A stretch of DNA of 64,000 bases from Anaerolineae bacterium (GCA_004297445.1 SCUK01000014.1:1-64000), one strand, 5' to 3'. Positions 34,247 through 43,667 are shown, counted from the first letter of the stretch. Numbers and translations: made by a program. The notes: generated from the letters alone by a model not told the origin.

Positions 34247-34275
34247 CAAAACGGCCGGATACTCCGGCCGTTTTG
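34247..34275. terminator. Bidirectional terminator between tyrS and the SEDS fusion gene
   Basis: CAAAACGGCCGGA (34247-34259), loop TAC and TCCGGCCGTTTTG (34263-34275) form a 13-base stem with T and A flanks. The genes converge on it. Confidence 0.88.
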
Positions 34276-34320
34276 TTTTGACTAGCTCATCTCTCTTGCG
34301 TCTTGCTCGATGAATTTCTG

Positions 34321-36942
34321 CTACGGGGCCGATTCGAATAGGTCGCGCCCAATGAACTCCGCAAACGCAAGGCTGTCTGATTCCAGCAGGACGAGGACCA
34401 GCATCGGCGAGTCAGAATCGGATAGGGTGGCAATCACGAACCAGGAAAGCGGAGAATCCGGGCCATTGAGGGCGGGCGCGGCCAGGCTCCAGTACTCGCC
34501 CGTCGCAGTGGAAAGCGCAGCAGCAGTCTGGTCGGAAGGAATGCCACCGAGAACCTGAATGGGGGCGGCAGATTCTGCATATGCCAGCCATTGCCCGTCC
34601 GGATGTTGGACAGCAAGCGCCAATTGCAGGGAGGGCAGGTGGCCACGCTCGCTGATGGTGGACAGGGCACGGGCTAACTGAAGGGGCGTTGCGCGCAGTT
34701 CTCCCTGGCCGCTGGCGGCTGCCCCTGGCGCGGCAATCTGGATGGGGGCGGTGAGACTGGCGGTAGATAGTTCAAGCGCGAGATTTTCATACAGTCCAAG
34801 TTGAGTCACGATATCCAGAAAGCCATCTCCCTGCAGGGCAAGGCCGAGTTCTGCCAGAGCGCCGGGACAGGCTGCCGCAATCGCTTCCTCCCATGAAGGG
34901 TTTTCCGAAAATGTGTTCCGGGAGCATGTGAACGTCTGGCCCTGAATGGTAATCTCCAGCGCCGATGGGGCCTCGGGGAGCACGTCTGCGTCGCGGGTAG
35001 CGGTGAGCAGAAGGGGGCCGAGCAACCCACCGGGCTGGTACAGGCCTTGCGTGGCGCGGTTGAACAAGGGACTCGTTGGGTCAGCACCCAACGAGTCGCC
35101 GGTCTCGGCGATGGTATTGGCGTCGAATGACGGGTTTGACGCAATTGCCAGGAGTTCGCCCGTGCGGGAATTGAGTATGACTATGGCGCCGGGTGTGTTC
35201 GAGAGGGCGGTTTGGGCACGTTGCTGCAAGTCCTTATCCAGCGAAAGCCGGATATCCAGACCGAAGGGAGGCTGCCCATAGAGTAGATGGCTGAGCCAAA
35301 GAGTCTGGGGAGAGTGATAGACGAGCCCGCGCAGGATGGGGTCAAAACCGGCTTCTGCGCCAGCCTGACCGAAGACCGGGTCATTAAATCCGAGCACTGC
35401 CCCAGAATCGGGAAGAAGGTAATTGCGAAGATAAGTGCCAACCTCGCCGGTATTAGCATGCAGGGGTTGGTCGTTCCGGTCCAGAAGGCGGCCGCGGGGT
35501 ACATAGAGGTCGGCGATTGCGCGACGAACGTTGTCGTTGCGAGTCGAGAGGTCGGGACCGCGCCAAAGACTCCACCAACTGGCGGTAAGGGCGGCCAGCC
35601 CAAAACCGACGAAAAAGATGGCGCCGAGGGTGAGGATGGGGCGCGATTCGCGATGCAGCGCGGGCGAACTGGCAGAATGGTTGGAAATGTGCAGGAGCAG
35701 GAGAAGTGCAATCATCGAGGTCAGAAGCGAACTTCCGCCGTAGGAGATGAACGGAAGCGTGACGCCTGTGAGCGGAAGCAGGCGAATGTTGCCGCCGATG
35801 ATGAAGATGCTCTGAATTGCGAAATAGGCGGTTATCCCTGTAGCCAGGTAGCGATGGTAGAGACTGGCGGCGGAAAGAGCAATCCTGAGGCCGCGCAGAG
35901 TCATCATGGCCAAGAGAATAAAGAGAACGAAAACGCCGACAAGACCAAATTCCTCGGCGATGGACGAAAAGATGAAATCAGAGTGGGATACTGGCACGAG
36001 ACCGGGGCTGCCAAGCCCGGGGCCGCGCCCCAACAAGCCACCGGCGGCCAACGCGATCAGCGATTGGACTATCTGGTAGGAGCGGCCGCTGGGGTCCAGC
36101 CAGGGGTTAATCCAGGCCTCCATGCGAATGGCGACGAGGTCAAAAAGCAGGTAGCCTGCAATGCCGGAGCCGGACAGCGAGAGCGCGCTGGTGAAGAGGA
36201 TGCGCTTTTTGCCTGTCGCAGCAAAAATGATCGCGGTGTATGTCATTACGAATAACGATGCCGTGCCCAAGTCGCGCTGAATGAGGAGCAGGGCGAGGGC
36301 AATTCCTGTGACGAGGACGGTGGGTGCCAACAGGGGAATCAAATGAGGGGTAAATGGCTGGCGGTCCGCCAGATACGCAGCGAGATAAATAATGAGGAGG
36401 AGCTTGAGCGGCTCAGAAGGCTGGAGATAAACACCGCAGCAGCCGAGCCACAGGCGCGGTCCGAACCCCAGCGGGTTGGTGCCAAGAACCAATGTGAGAG
36501 CAGTGAGCGCAAGACCTGCTGCGAGCCATACATATTTGAACCGCCGGATACCGTTCAGGATGCCGGGGCGACGTAGACCGAGCAGTAGCACCCCGGTGCC
36601 CAGAGCCAGCCAGAGCGTTTGCCGAAGGCCAAAGGTGGTGGTAAGGCGAAAGATGGTGAGCAGACCCCAGCCAGTGAGCAGACCGGCCAACGGAAGCAGC
36701 ACAGGGTCACGGTTGGGAAGAAAGCGGATGGTAGCCCGGTGCGCGGCGGCAAAAGAGAAAATCCAGACTGCAACCGCCGCCCAGTGGGACCAGCGATAGT
36801 CGACCTGCCATGAACGAAGGCGGGCCGCAGGGGAGAGGGTGAGGGCGGCGGCGAATAAAACCACGAAAAGCGCAGCAATAAGCAGCAGGCTACCCTGAAT
36901 TCGTTGGCCGGGTGTTCGCACACCCAGGATTGGGACGGTCAT
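34321..36942 (-). CDS. SEDS (RodA/FtsW) polymerase fused to a penicillin-binding-protein-like domain lacking the active-site Ser
   Basis: An 873-residue fusion. Residues about 1-440 form the polytopic SEDS glycosyltransferase: QRDLGTASL, the probable catalytic Asp near 284 in DPSGRSYQ, the VSHSDFIFSSIAEE motif and LPFISYGGSS. After a further TM segment, a transpeptidase-like domain (about 470-873) follows, starting with VPRGRLLDRND. The usual SxxK motif is missing: at about 634-640 the sequence reads QPGGLLGP, so Ser and Lys are Gly. The KTG-like position near 812 reads ATGEYW. It should polymerise glycan, while its transpeptidase domain is probably inactive. The gene starts directly after the MTA phosphorylase stop (TAGATG). 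Confidence 0.9.
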   Translation of the reverse strand: MTVPILGVRTPGQRIQGSLLLIAALFVVLFAAALTLSPAARLRSWQVDYRWSHWAAVAVWIFSFAAAHRATIRFLPNRDPVLLPLAGLLTGWGLLTIFRLTTTFGLRQTLWLALGTGVLLLGLRRPGILNGIRRFKYVWLAAGLALTALTLVLGTNPLGFGPRLWLGCCGVYLQPSEPLKLLLIIYLAAYLADRQPFTPHLIPLLAPTVLVTGIALALLLIQRDLGTASLFVMTYTAIIFAATGKKRILFTSALSLSGSGIAGYLLFDLVAIRMEAWINPWLDPSGRSYQIVQSLIALAAGGLLGRGPGLGSPGLVPVSHSDFIFSSIAEEFGLVGVFVLFILLAMMTLRGLRIALSAASLYHRYLATGITAYFAIQSIFIIGGNIRLLPLTGVTLPFISYGGSSLLTSMIALLLLLHISNHSASSPALHRESRPILTLGAIFFVGFGLAALTASWWSLWRGPDLSTRNDNVRRAIADLYVPRGRLLDRNDQPLHANTGEVGTYLRNYLLPDSGAVLGFNDPVFGQAGAEAGFDPILRGLVYHSPQTLWLSHLLYGQPPFGLDIRLSLDKDLQQRAQTALSNTPGAIVILNSRTGELLAIASNPSFDANTIAETGDSLGADPTSPLFNRATQGLYQPGGLLGPLLLTATRDADVLPEAPSALEITIQGQTFTCSRNTFSENPSWEEAIAAACPGALAELGLALQGDGFLDIVTQLGLYENLALELSTASLTAPIQIAAPGAAASGQGELRATPLQLARALSTISERGHLPSLQLALAVQHPDGQWLAYAESAAPIQVLGGIPSDQTAAALSTATGEYWSLAAPALNGPDSPLSWFVIATLSDSDSPMLVLVLLESDSLAFAEFIGRDLFESAP

Positions 36943-37809
36943 CTAGTCGAGGTATTTCTTGAGGAGCAAGTCGAGCCTCGCCCGCGTTTCGGGACTCATC
37001 GCTTCTGGGGCAGTGGCGATGGTTTTGGACAAAGCATCCTGATGCGGGCAAGCCGGTAGAGCGGCAAGGCGGTGAACGAGGGCCTGTATCGCCCACTGAG
37101 CGATTGCCGTGTTTTGCCGGGAAATCCGCACCACCTGTTCCACGCTAACGGGCTCCTCGGTAACGTGCCATACATCGTAGTCTGTCACGTGGGCCATGAC
37201 GGCATAACACATCTCGGCTTCGCGGGCGAGGAATGCCTCTGGAGCGGTGGTCATGCCGATGAGCGACATGCCCCATGCGCGGAAAACGTTGCTTTCTGCA
37301 CGGGTCGAAAAGCGAGGCCCCTCGATGGTAATGGATGTACCACCGGAGTGGGCACTAGCACCCACCTCTTGCAGGGACGCGTAAACTACCGCCGAAAGGT
37401 CAGCACAGAAAGGGTCGGCGACGCTGACATGGGCGACTATGCCCGAGTCGAAAAACGAGCGTTTCCTATCGCGTGTGAAATCAATTAACTGGTCAGGGAC
37501 GACAATCTGGCCGGGAGCGTAATCGTCTCGCAGTGAACCGCAGGCGCTGACGCTCACCAACCAGCGCACTCCCAGTGATTTCAACGCGTGGATATTGGCG
37601 CGGTAATTGACCTCGGTTGGCGAAAGGGTATGGCCGAGTCCATGTCGGGCTAAAAAGGCAACCGGCTGGCCGGATAGGCGGCCCACGATAACGGGCGACG
37701 ATGGGGGGCCGAAAGGCGTGGAGACCGTGAGTTCCTGAGAATGTTCCAGCGCTTCCATGCCATAGAGTCCAGAACCGCCGATAATGCCAAGGTCAATCGA
37801 GTTTTCCAT
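36943..37809 (-). CDS. mtnP: 5'-methylthioadenosine phosphorylase (PNP family)
   Basis: Phosphorolyses MTA, the by-product of polyamine synthesis, to adenine and methylthioribose 1-phosphate. In 288 residues the motifs include GIIGGSGLYGM, FLARHGLGHTLSP, SACGSLRDDY and IEGPRFSTRAE, the last fitting the MTAP subgroup. MTIP activity on inosine analogues is possible. Its stop abuts the SEDS fusion start (TAGATG) and it follows two FHA genes, so it sits inside a cell-envelope operon. Confidence 0.92.
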   Translation of the reverse strand: MENSIDLGIIGGSGLYGMEALEHSQELTVSTPFGPPSSPVIVGRLSGQPVAFLARHGLGHTLSPTEVNYRANIHALKSLGVRWLVSVSACGSLRDDYAPGQIVVPDQLIDFTRDRKRSFFDSGIVAHVSVADPFCADLSAVVYASLQEVGASAHSGGTSITIEGPRFSTRAESNVFRAWGMSLIGMTTAPEAFLAREAEMCYAVMAHVTDYDVWHVTEEPVSVEQVVRISRQNTAIAQWAIQALVHRLAALPACPHQDALSKTIATAPEAMSPETRARLDLLLKKYLD

Positions 37810-37830
37810 GTCAGACCCTTTCTATTAACT

Positions 37831-38271
37831 TCACTCCACGGTTTGGAGGTCAACCAGGAAGCGGGCTTTTCCACAGCGCAGGACATCGCCGGGGGCGAGG
37901 ATAGCAGGGGTATCCAGGCGACCATCATTTAAGAATGTGCCGTTGCGTGAACCGAGGTCCTCCACCCACCATTGGCCGTGGGAGTGCCAGAGGCGGGCAT
38001 GGCTGGATGAGACGGTCTCGTCCGCAAGGCAGACCTCGCAAGAGACTTCACGACCGATGAGCAGTGCTTGCGAGAAGACAAGAACCGCTTCAGCCATTTC
38101 AGATCCCTGAGGGTGCAACTGAAGCTGAGGGGGCTGCTTTTCAGCCTGCTGAACAGCCGTGTGTTTGAGGTCCCGCCAAATGAGTATCAGCGCTGCACCG
38201 AGGAACGCGTAGAGGGCGGCCGCGAGCAGTATGCGCAACCCAACCAAAACGTAAGCGGGCAGGTCAGTCAT
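37831..38271 (-). CDS. fhaB: Membrane-anchored FHA-domain protein (FhaB-like)
   Basis: A 146-residue protein with one N-terminal transmembrane segment (about 7-28). The forkhead-associated phosphothreonine-binding domain covers about 65-146: IGREVSCEVCLADETVSSSHARL (Gly-Arg, Ser-x-x-His) and DLGSRNGTFLN. Position between fhaA and the SEDS gene matches the actinobacterial fhaA-fhaB-rodA arrangement. No Ser/Thr kinase is in the window to make its ligand. Confidence 0.88.
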   Translation of the reverse strand: MTDLPAYVLVGLRILLAAALYAFLGAALILIWRDLKHTAVQQAEKQPPQLQLHPQGSEMAEAVLVFSQALLIGREVSCEVCLADETVSSSHARLWHSHGQWWVEDLGSRNGTFLNDGRLDTPAILAPGDVLRCGKARFLVDLQTVE

Positions 38272-38283
38272 TTTGCCGGTTGG

Positions 38284-39105
38284 TCAGTTATCGGAAAAAT
38301 CTTCCAAATCCAGGTCGGACAATTCGAGGCTGGCGGTGGTGTCATCGTAGGTCTGGTCGGGGCGCTTGTATTCCTGAGTTTCGCTGGCAGCGCGGACAGC
38401 GTCCTGTCCATAGACCATCGGCACGCCAGCCAGTGAAATGACATCCCCGGGATGGAGGATGGCGCGACTGGTGCGTTCACCGTTTACGAAGGTGCCACCG
38501 GAAGAACCGACATCGAAAATCACATAGCGATTCTTAATGGCTCGCAATTGGGCGTGCTTGCGAGACACGCGCGGGTCATCGATGACCAGGTGATTGTCCA
38601 GTTTGCGACCGACATTAATTACCCCTCGATCCAGAGAGAATATCTTGGAACCGCCCACGATTAGGAATGCTTTGGACGGGATTTCAACCTGTTCACTGGC
38701 GTCTTCCGGCTCCAGCGCGGCGGTTTCGGTGCGGGGTTCACTGCGCATAGCCTGAATCTGGAATTCACCTTCCAGCACGTTTTCGTCAGGGAATACGTTT
38801 ATGGTGGGAAGAGCCTCGAAGGATAGCCCGTGTTGATTGCCGGCCTCCAACAGGGCTTCGGAAAGGGTGTCGAGCAGGGCCTGATTGCTGCGCAAGTCAG
38901 CAGCAAATTTGGGGCTGACATTCATCGCGTATATGTGGGGGGCCTGTAATGAACCGTCTGGCAGGGTGACGACCTTGCCTTGCATGGCGTCAACGAGGCG
39001 TTGCGCAAGCTTGTGTTCGACATCCAAAGCAGAAAACAAGCGTACTGCGTTTTGTTCAATTGCCTTCTGCAGGTGGTTTTCTATTTCCTTGAGTCTCTCT
39101 TGCAT
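38284..39105 (-). CDS. fhaA: FhaA-type protein with DUF3662-like N-terminal and FHA C-terminal domains
   Basis: A 273-residue cytoplasmic protein. The N terminus (about 1-110: MQERLKEIENHLQKAIEQ..., APHIYAMNVSP) resembles DUF3662, which precedes the FHA domain in mycobacterial FhaA. The FHA domain covers about 160-245 (VGRKLDNHLVIDDPRVSRKHAQLRA, GSSGGTFVNG). The C-terminal tail is acidic. A TAAAAT box lies 9 bases upstream of the ATG, so it may be leaderless. It ends 12 bases before fhaB. Confidence 0.88.
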   Translation of the reverse strand: MQERLKEIENHLQKAIEQNAVRLFSALDVEHKLAQRLVDAMQGKVVTLPDGSLQAPHIYAMNVSPKFAADLRSNQALLDTLSEALLEAGNQHGLSFEALPTINVFPDENVLEGEFQIQAMRSEPRTETAALEPEDASEQVEIPSKAFLIVGGSKIFSLDRGVINVGRKLDNHLVIDDPRVSRKHAQLRAIKNRYVIFDVGSSGGTFVNGERTSRAILHPGDVISLAGVPMVYGQDAVRAASETQEYKRPDQTYDDTTASLELSDLDLEDFSDN

Positions 39106-39114
39106 AGCATTGCC

Positions 39115-39120
39115 ATTTTA
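39115..39120 (-). promoter_or_regulatory. -10 element of fhaA (leaderless start)
   Basis: Minus-strand TAAAAT (39120-39115) ends 9 bases before the fhaA ATG at 39105. The -35 is not clear. Confidence 0.4.
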
Positions 39121-39225
39121 ACGCATACCGGGCGGCAAACCCGGCAATTTGCATCGAACTTGCATTGCAGGGAACCAAAACCGACCTAAACTCGTTAACA
39201 CTCTATACCTGACTCAGGAGAAAAA

Positions 39226-39672
39226 ATGAACCTGGTAAAACTAATAATCGGAATTCTTGTGTTGAGTATCGTGACGGCCTGCAGCGGGGCGATGGCGGAA
39301 CCACCGTTTCCTGACCCGACACCGACAGCGGATCCGGGTAACCCCGGGGAACCCGGCTTGAGAAGCGAGGTCTATATTAACTCTGCCAGTTTGCTGATCA
39401 TGGAGAGTTTCCCGGTGCAGATACGCGCCCTGATACAGGGGGATCTCCCAACTCCATGTCATATGCTCAAATACAACGTGGCGAATCCAGATTCGGGCAA
39501 CGCGATCCATATCGAGATGTTTTCAATTGCTGAAGAAGGCGCGGTGTGTATTCAGATGCTGCAACCGTTTGAGGAGAGCGTTTCCATTCCCATGGAAGGG
39601 CAGGTTGACGGCGCATACAAAGTGTTCCTAAATGGCGACTTCGTCGGCGAATTCAATTATCCCGGGGGGTAG
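39226..39672 (+). CDS. Secreted lipoprotein of unknown function
   Basis: A 148-residue lipoprotein with signal peptide and lipobox ending VTAC (Cys about 19), so it should be processed by Lgt and LspA. A Pro-rich linker leads to a domain (EVYINSASLLIMESFPVQIRALIQG) that may be beta-rich. The family is unknown. AGGAG lies upstream. It converges with the ABC ATPase gene; only 36 bases separate their ends and no terminator is visible. Confidence 0.85.
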   Translation: MNLVKLIIGILVLSIVTACSGAMAEPPFPDPTPTADPGNPGEPGLRSEVYINSASLLIMESFPVQIRALIQGDLPTPCHMLKYNVANPDSGNAIHIEMFSIAEEGAVCIQMLQPFEESVSIPMEGQVDGAYKVFLNGDFVGEFNYPGG

Positions 39673-39708
39673 CCTGCTGAGTCTTTTGTGGCGAAACTGA
39701 TTATTGAA

Positions 39709-40455
39709 TCAGTGACGGATAATCTGAGACAAAAAGAGCTTTGTGCGCTCTTCGCGAGGATGGTCGAAGATGTCTTTGGGAGTCCCGGTCTCGACAATTT
39801 CGCCCTTGTCAAAGAAGAACATGCGGTCGGCAACGGAACGGGCAAAGCCCATTTCGTGGGTAACGACAATCATGGTCATACCGGAGCGGGCCAGGGAAAT
39901 CATTGCATCCAAGACTTCTTTAATCATTTCCGGGTCCAGGGCCGATGTGGGCTCATCGAATAATAGAATCTTCGGTTCCATTGCCAGGGCGCGGGCGATG
40001 GCGACGCGTTGCTGCTGGCCGCCGGAGAGCATGGCGGGGTATTTGTCTGCCTGCTCAGGGATGCCCACGCGGGCGAGAAGCTCCAGCGCTTTTTCTTCCG
40101 CTTCCTTCTTTGGTTTCTTGCGTACCAGGATTGGCGCGAGGGTGATGTTCTGAAGGACAGTAAGGTGCGGAAAAAGATTGAAGGATTGAAAGACCATCCC
40201 GGTTTCGGCGCGGACCCTGTCGATGTCAGAACAGTCCGGCTCGACTTTGATGCCATCGACGAAAATCTCGCCGTACTGGTGGGACTCGAGTTGATTGAGG
40301 GTTCGGATAAACGTGGACTTGCCTGAGCCGGACGGACCGAATATGACGATGACTTCGCCCGGATAGATATCCATGTTGATGCCGCGGAGAGCGTGAAAGT
40401 GGTCAAACCACTTGTGGATATTGCGACACGTGATGATCGGGGTCTGCTCGGTCAT
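39709..40455 (-). CDS. Polar amino-acid-type ABC transporter ATP-binding protein
   Basis: A 248-residue ATPase of the GlnQ/HisP type. Walker A is [10 protein letters not shown], the signature is [15 protein letters not shown], Walker B is [13 protein letters not shown] and the switch His is in THEM. Mass and layout fit amino-acid uptake. No permease or binding-protein gene is adjacent, which is unusual. The start at 40455 has GGAG upstream; an in-frame upstream start is 17 codons longer. It lies 13 bases after the YbaK-type gene stop on the same strand. Confidence 0.9.
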   Translation of the reverse strand: MTEQTPIITCRNIHKWFDHFHALRGINMDIYPGEVIVIFGPSGSGKSTFIRTLNQLESHQYGEIFVDGIKVEPDCSDIDRVRAETGMVFQSFNLFPHLTVLQNITLAPILVRKKPKKEAEEKALELLARVGIPEQADKYPAMLSGGQQQRVAIARALAMEPKILLFDEPTSALDPEMIKEVLDAMISLARSGMTMIVVTHEMGFARSVADRMFFFDKGEIVETGTPKDIFDHPREERTKLFLSQIIRH

Positions 40456-40468
40456 TGGATGCTCCACA

Positions 40469-40951
40469 TCAGGCAGTTGGGCGGGAAATCGGGCCAACGG
40501 CGGCACGGGTCAATTGTATCAAGTCCTGAGGCGCGAGTTGAATGTTCAGCCCGCGCTGGCCGCCAGAGACATAAATGCTGGGATATGCCAAAGCGCGGCT
40601 GTCAAGGAAGGCATCAAACCCTTTATTCAATAGCGCCAGCGGAGAGATGCCGCCCACCAGCAAACCGGTACGAGCCTCGGCTTCCTTCTGAGTGGCAAGG
40701 ACGAGCTTTTTCTCACCGGCGGCGCCCGCAAGCGCCTTAATGTCGACCTCTGAAAGGGCATCGACCAGCGCGAGAATCGGTTTGGCTCGTCCGGGGCGCA
40801 GGACGACGATGGATTTGAACATTTGCTCCGGCGAGACGCCAAGATGTGCTGCGGCTTCAAGGGCACCCAGTTTGGCGGCGGGGAGCTCGTGAGAGGTATA
40901 AGCGATTTGATGCTGGTCCAGCATGCGGGTGACATTGTTTCTGGGCGGCAT
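40469..40951 (-). CDS. ybaK: YbaK/EbsC-family aminoacyl-tRNA deacylase
   Basis: A 160-residue INS/Cys-tRNA-Pro deacylase-like protein. The family hydrolyses mischarged Cys-tRNA-Pro or related species. The [10 protein letters not shown] and [28 protein letters not shown] segments carry the conserved substrate-binding Lys/Gly-Gly motif. A TATAGT box lies 6 bases before the ATG at 40951 with a TTTACG at 17 bases, suggesting a leaderless transcript; a GTG 13 codons upstream is rejected because of this. Confidence 0.88.
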   Translation of the reverse strand: MPPRNNVTRMLDQHQIAYTSHELPAAKLGALEAAAHLGVSPEQMFKSIVVLRPGRAKPILALVDALSEVDIKALAGAAGEKKLVLATQKEAEARTGLLVGGISPLALLNKGFDAFLDSRALAYPSIYVSGGQRGLNIQLAPQDLIQLTRAAVGPISRPTA

Positions 40952-40957
40952 GCGAAG

Positions 40958-40986
40958 ACTATAAAAGAAAACCCATTCGCCGTAAA
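40958..40986 (-). promoter_or_regulatory. Promoter of the YbaK-type gene (leaderless start)
   Basis: Minus-strand TTTACG (40986-40981) and TATAGT (40963-40958) are spaced 17 bases. The ATG begins 6 bases after the -10, so the transcript should begin at the start codon. Confidence 0.6.
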
Positions 40987-41015
40987 GCACAGGTAGGCAA
41001 CGGTTTGGCCTGCAA

Positions 41016-41052
41016 AGAAAAGAGGGACGGTGGATAGCCGTCCCTCTTTTCT
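41016..41052. terminator. Terminator downstream of osmC (bidirectional form)
   Basis: A perfect 15-base inverted repeat AGAAAAGAGGGACGG / CCGTCCCTCTTTTCT with loop TGGATAG. It lies just past the osmC stop at 41056, read on the minus strand with a T-rich tail. Confidence 0.9.
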
Positions 41053-41055
41053 AAC

Positions 41056-41460
41056 TCAAGCGGGGGTAATCGCTGCGGTCGTAATGGTGAATTGCGGGGG
41101 ATGTTCAAAGTGCTTTTTTACGAGACATTGGTCTGCGGAGCGAATCAACGCTTCGTAATATTTGGCCGGGATGGTCGGCGGGACCTGAATCTCAAGCTCG
41201 ATTTCACCAATCAGTCCGGTCATCGGGTCCGGATTGGCATTCTGGATGATGCGCAGACCCTCTGTGGGCAGGCCACGTTGCTTTAAGAATCCCAATACGT
41301 AGATCCCGGCGCAGGCGCCGATTGAGGCGAGAAAGACTGCGAACGGTGTGGGGGCTGATCCTTGTCCGCCGCCGGATGGCGGCTGGTCAGTTGGGACGAT
41401 GAAAGACGCGAAGTGAGTATCGACCCGGGCGCCACCGGGGAAGTCAATTACCATTTCCAT
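41056..41460 (-). CDS. OsmC-family peroxiredoxin-like protein
   Basis: A 134-residue OsmC/Ohr-fold protein. Both reactive Cys are visible: one in SIGACAGIYVLGFLKQRGLP and one in RSADQCLVKK. It may reduce organic peroxides, though YhfA-type relatives have other or unknown roles. The start at 41460 has AAGGAG upstream; an upstream in-frame start is 25 codons longer but lacks a site. Confidence 0.9.
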   Translation of the reverse strand: MEMVIDFPGGARVDTHFASFIVPTDQPPSGGGQGSAPTPFAVFLASIGACAGIYVLGFLKQRGLPTEGLRIIQNANPDPMTGLIGEIELEIQVPPTIPAKYYEALIRSADQCLVKKHFEHPPQFTITTAAITPA

Positions 41461-41555
41461 TTGTTTAGCTCCTTGAAGTCGCGATGTCAACCATCTGACG
41501 CAACCCGGGAGCCGGGTCTTACACGTGAATTCCAATGACTCTATTCCAATCCGGC

Positions 41556-43592
41556 TTATTCTTCCCCTGCAATAATCTTTATGCGCTCCCAGGGCTTTAG
41601 GTTTTCGTCTTCGGCGAGTATGGAACGCAGATCGAAGATCTGGTCGCGCAGGAGGGCGGCGGTCTCAAACTCCAGCGCCTGGGCGGCGGCCTTCATCTTC
41701 TGTTCGAGGTCGGAGATGGCACGTTCCAGTTCCTTGCGCGGCATGTCTTTGACTCCGGACACTGAATACTCGGCTTTGGATTCGGCGATGACACGCGGGC
41801 CAAATTTGTCGGTGAGGTCGCGCACGGCCTTGACGATACTCAGCGGCTCTATGCCATGCTCCAGGTTGTAGGCGACCTGCTTGGCGCGGCGCCGGTTGGT
41901 CTCATCAATGGCGGCCTTCATGGCGTCGGTCATTTGGTCGGCATACATGATGACACGGCCGGAGACGTGGCGAGCGGCGCGGCCAATGGTCTGGATCAGG
42001 GCTGTCTGGGAGCGAAGGAATCCCTGTTTATCCGCATCCAAGATGGCGACGAGCGACACTTCCGGGAGGTCCAATCCTTCACGCAACAGGTTGATGCCAA
42101 CGACAACGTCGAAGACACCGAGGCGGAGGTCACGCAGGATGCTGATGCGTTCCAGGGTCTCGACTTCCGAGTGGAGATAGTGAACGCGTATGCCTATCTC
42201 GGTCAGGTAGTCGGCCAGGTCTTCGGACATGCGCTTCGTAAGAGTCGTAACGAGCGTGCGTTCGCCCTTTTCCACCCTGAGCTTGATTTCGGCAAAGAGG
42301 TCGTCAATTTGGCCGGCAACCGGACGGACTTCGACTTCGGGGTCTACAAGGCCGGTGGGCCGGATAATCTGTTCGACGACTTGCTCGGCGCGTCCCATTT
42401 CATAGGGACCGGGCGTGGCGGTTGTGTAGATGACACTTCCCATGCGGGATTCGAATTCTTCAAAGGTCAAGGGGCGGTTGTCCAGGGCGGAGGGGAGGCG
42501 GAAACCGTAGTCCACGAGGACCGACTTACGCTGGCGGTCGCCGTTGTACATGCCGCGAACCTGGGGGACGGTCATGTGAGATTCGTCGAGGATGAGAAGG
42601 TAGTCCGAGGGAAGGTAGTCGATAAGCGTCCAGGGCGGGGTGCCGGGGGCGCGTTGGTCCAAGTGGCGTGAGTAGTTCTCAATCCCGGAGCAGTAACCGA
42701 CTTCGCGCAGCATTTCCAGGTCATAGCGGGCGCGCTGTTCGATGCGCTGGGCTTCCAGCAACTGCTGGGTGGACTTGAAGTAAGCGATACGCTCATTCAA
42801 TTCGGTCTCAATGCCCACGATGGCTTTTTCCAGTTTCTCTTCCTCGGTGATGAAGTGGCGCGCAGGGTAGATGGAGACTTCCTGCATTTCCTGGCGAATC
42901 TCACCGGTGAGCAGGTTGACTTCCGTTATGCGCTCAACCTCGTCTCCAAAGAAAGTGATGCGATAACCGAACTTGTCCTGATAGGCTGGGGCAACGTCCA
43001 GCGTGTCCCCGCGCACCCGGAAGGTACCGGGCCGAAGGTCCAATTCATTGCGTTCGTACTGGCTTTCAACCAACTGGCGAAGGAGGGCGGTACGGCGGTA
43101 GACCTCGCCGACGCGCAGGGTGATGACCACCTTGCCGTAGGCTTCCGGGCTGCCAAGACCATAGATACAGGAGACCGAGGCCACGATGATGACATCCTTG
43201 CGGGACATGAGGGCGGTCGTGGCCGCCAGCCGCAGCCGCTCGATTTCTTCGTTGATGTCGGTCTCTTTTTCGATGTACAGGTCGTGGCGAGGGACGTAAG
43301 CTTCCGGCTGGTAATAGTCATAATACGAGGTGAAGTATTCGACGGCGTTGTCAGGGAAGAATTCGCGAAACTCGGCATACAACTGGGCGACGAGCGTCTT
43401 GTTGTGAGCGAGGACAAGCGCCGGCCTTTGAATCTGATAAATGACGTTGGCCATGGTGAAGGTCTTGCCTGTCCCGGTAGCGCCAAGCAATACCTGGTGC
43501 TGTTTGCCATCCTGAATGCCCTGTACGAGCTGGCGGATGGCTTCCGGCTGGTCACCGGTGGCCTGGAAGGGGGCGTGCAGGTCAAAGATCAT
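41556..43592 (-). CDS. uvrB: Excinuclease ABC subunit B
   Basis: Nucleotide excision repair damage-verification helicase, 678 residues. Walker A GATGTGKT is at about 37-44. The damage-binding beta-hairpin follows in [13 protein letters not shown], then helicase motifs ([20 protein letters not shown]). The C-terminal UVR domain ([12 protein letters not shown]) binds UvrC/UvrA. The start ATG at 43592 has AAGGAAC upstream, and a minus-strand TATAAT lies at 43636-43631. uvrA and uvrC are not in the window. Confidence 0.97.
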   Translation of the reverse strand: MIFDLHAPFQATGDQPEAIRQLVQGIQDGKQHQVLLGATGTGKTFTMANVIYQIQRPALVLAHNKTLVAQLYAEFREFFPDNAVEYFTSYYDYYQPEAYVPRHDLYIEKETDINEEIERLRLAATTALMSRKDVIIVASVSCIYGLGSPEAYGKVVITLRVGEVYRRTALLRQLVESQYERNELDLRPGTFRVRGDTLDVAPAYQDKFGYRITFFGDEVERITEVNLLTGEIRQEMQEVSIYPARHFITEEEKLEKAIVGIETELNERIAYFKSTQQLLEAQRIEQRARYDLEMLREVGYCSGIENYSRHLDQRAPGTPPWTLIDYLPSDYLLILDESHMTVPQVRGMYNGDRQRKSVLVDYGFRLPSALDNRPLTFEEFESRMGSVIYTTATPGPYEMGRAEQVVEQIIRPTGLVDPEVEVRPVAGQIDDLFAEIKLRVEKGERTLVTTLTKRMSEDLADYLTEIGIRVHYLHSEVETLERISILRDLRLGVFDVVVGINLLREGLDLPEVSLVAILDADKQGFLRSQTALIQTIGRAARHVSGRVIMYADQMTDAMKAAIDETNRRRAKQVAYNLEHGIEPLSIVKAVRDLTDKFGPRVIAESKAEYSVSGVKDMPRKELERAISDLEQKMKAAAQALEFETAALLRDQIFDLRSILAEDENLKPWERIKIIAGEE

Positions 43593-43630
43593 GAGTTGTT
43601 CCTTGTGAAGGGCGAATCGACGCGCCTTCA

Positions 43631-43636
43631 ATTATA
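43631..43636 (-). promoter_or_regulatory. -10 element of uvrB
   Basis: Minus-strand TATAAT gives a leader of about 30 bases containing AAGGAAC. A TTTGTGACAAA near-palindrome lies just upstream (about 43642-43652); whether it is an operator is unknown. Confidence 0.5.
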
Positions 43637-43667
43637 GAACATTTGTCACAAAAAAGGGAGGGTCGAA

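Noticed and set aside
35287-36255. 322-residue open frame antisense to the SEDS fusion gene
   Set aside because: Shadow of a strongly conserved membrane protein; no domain or ribosome site was seen.
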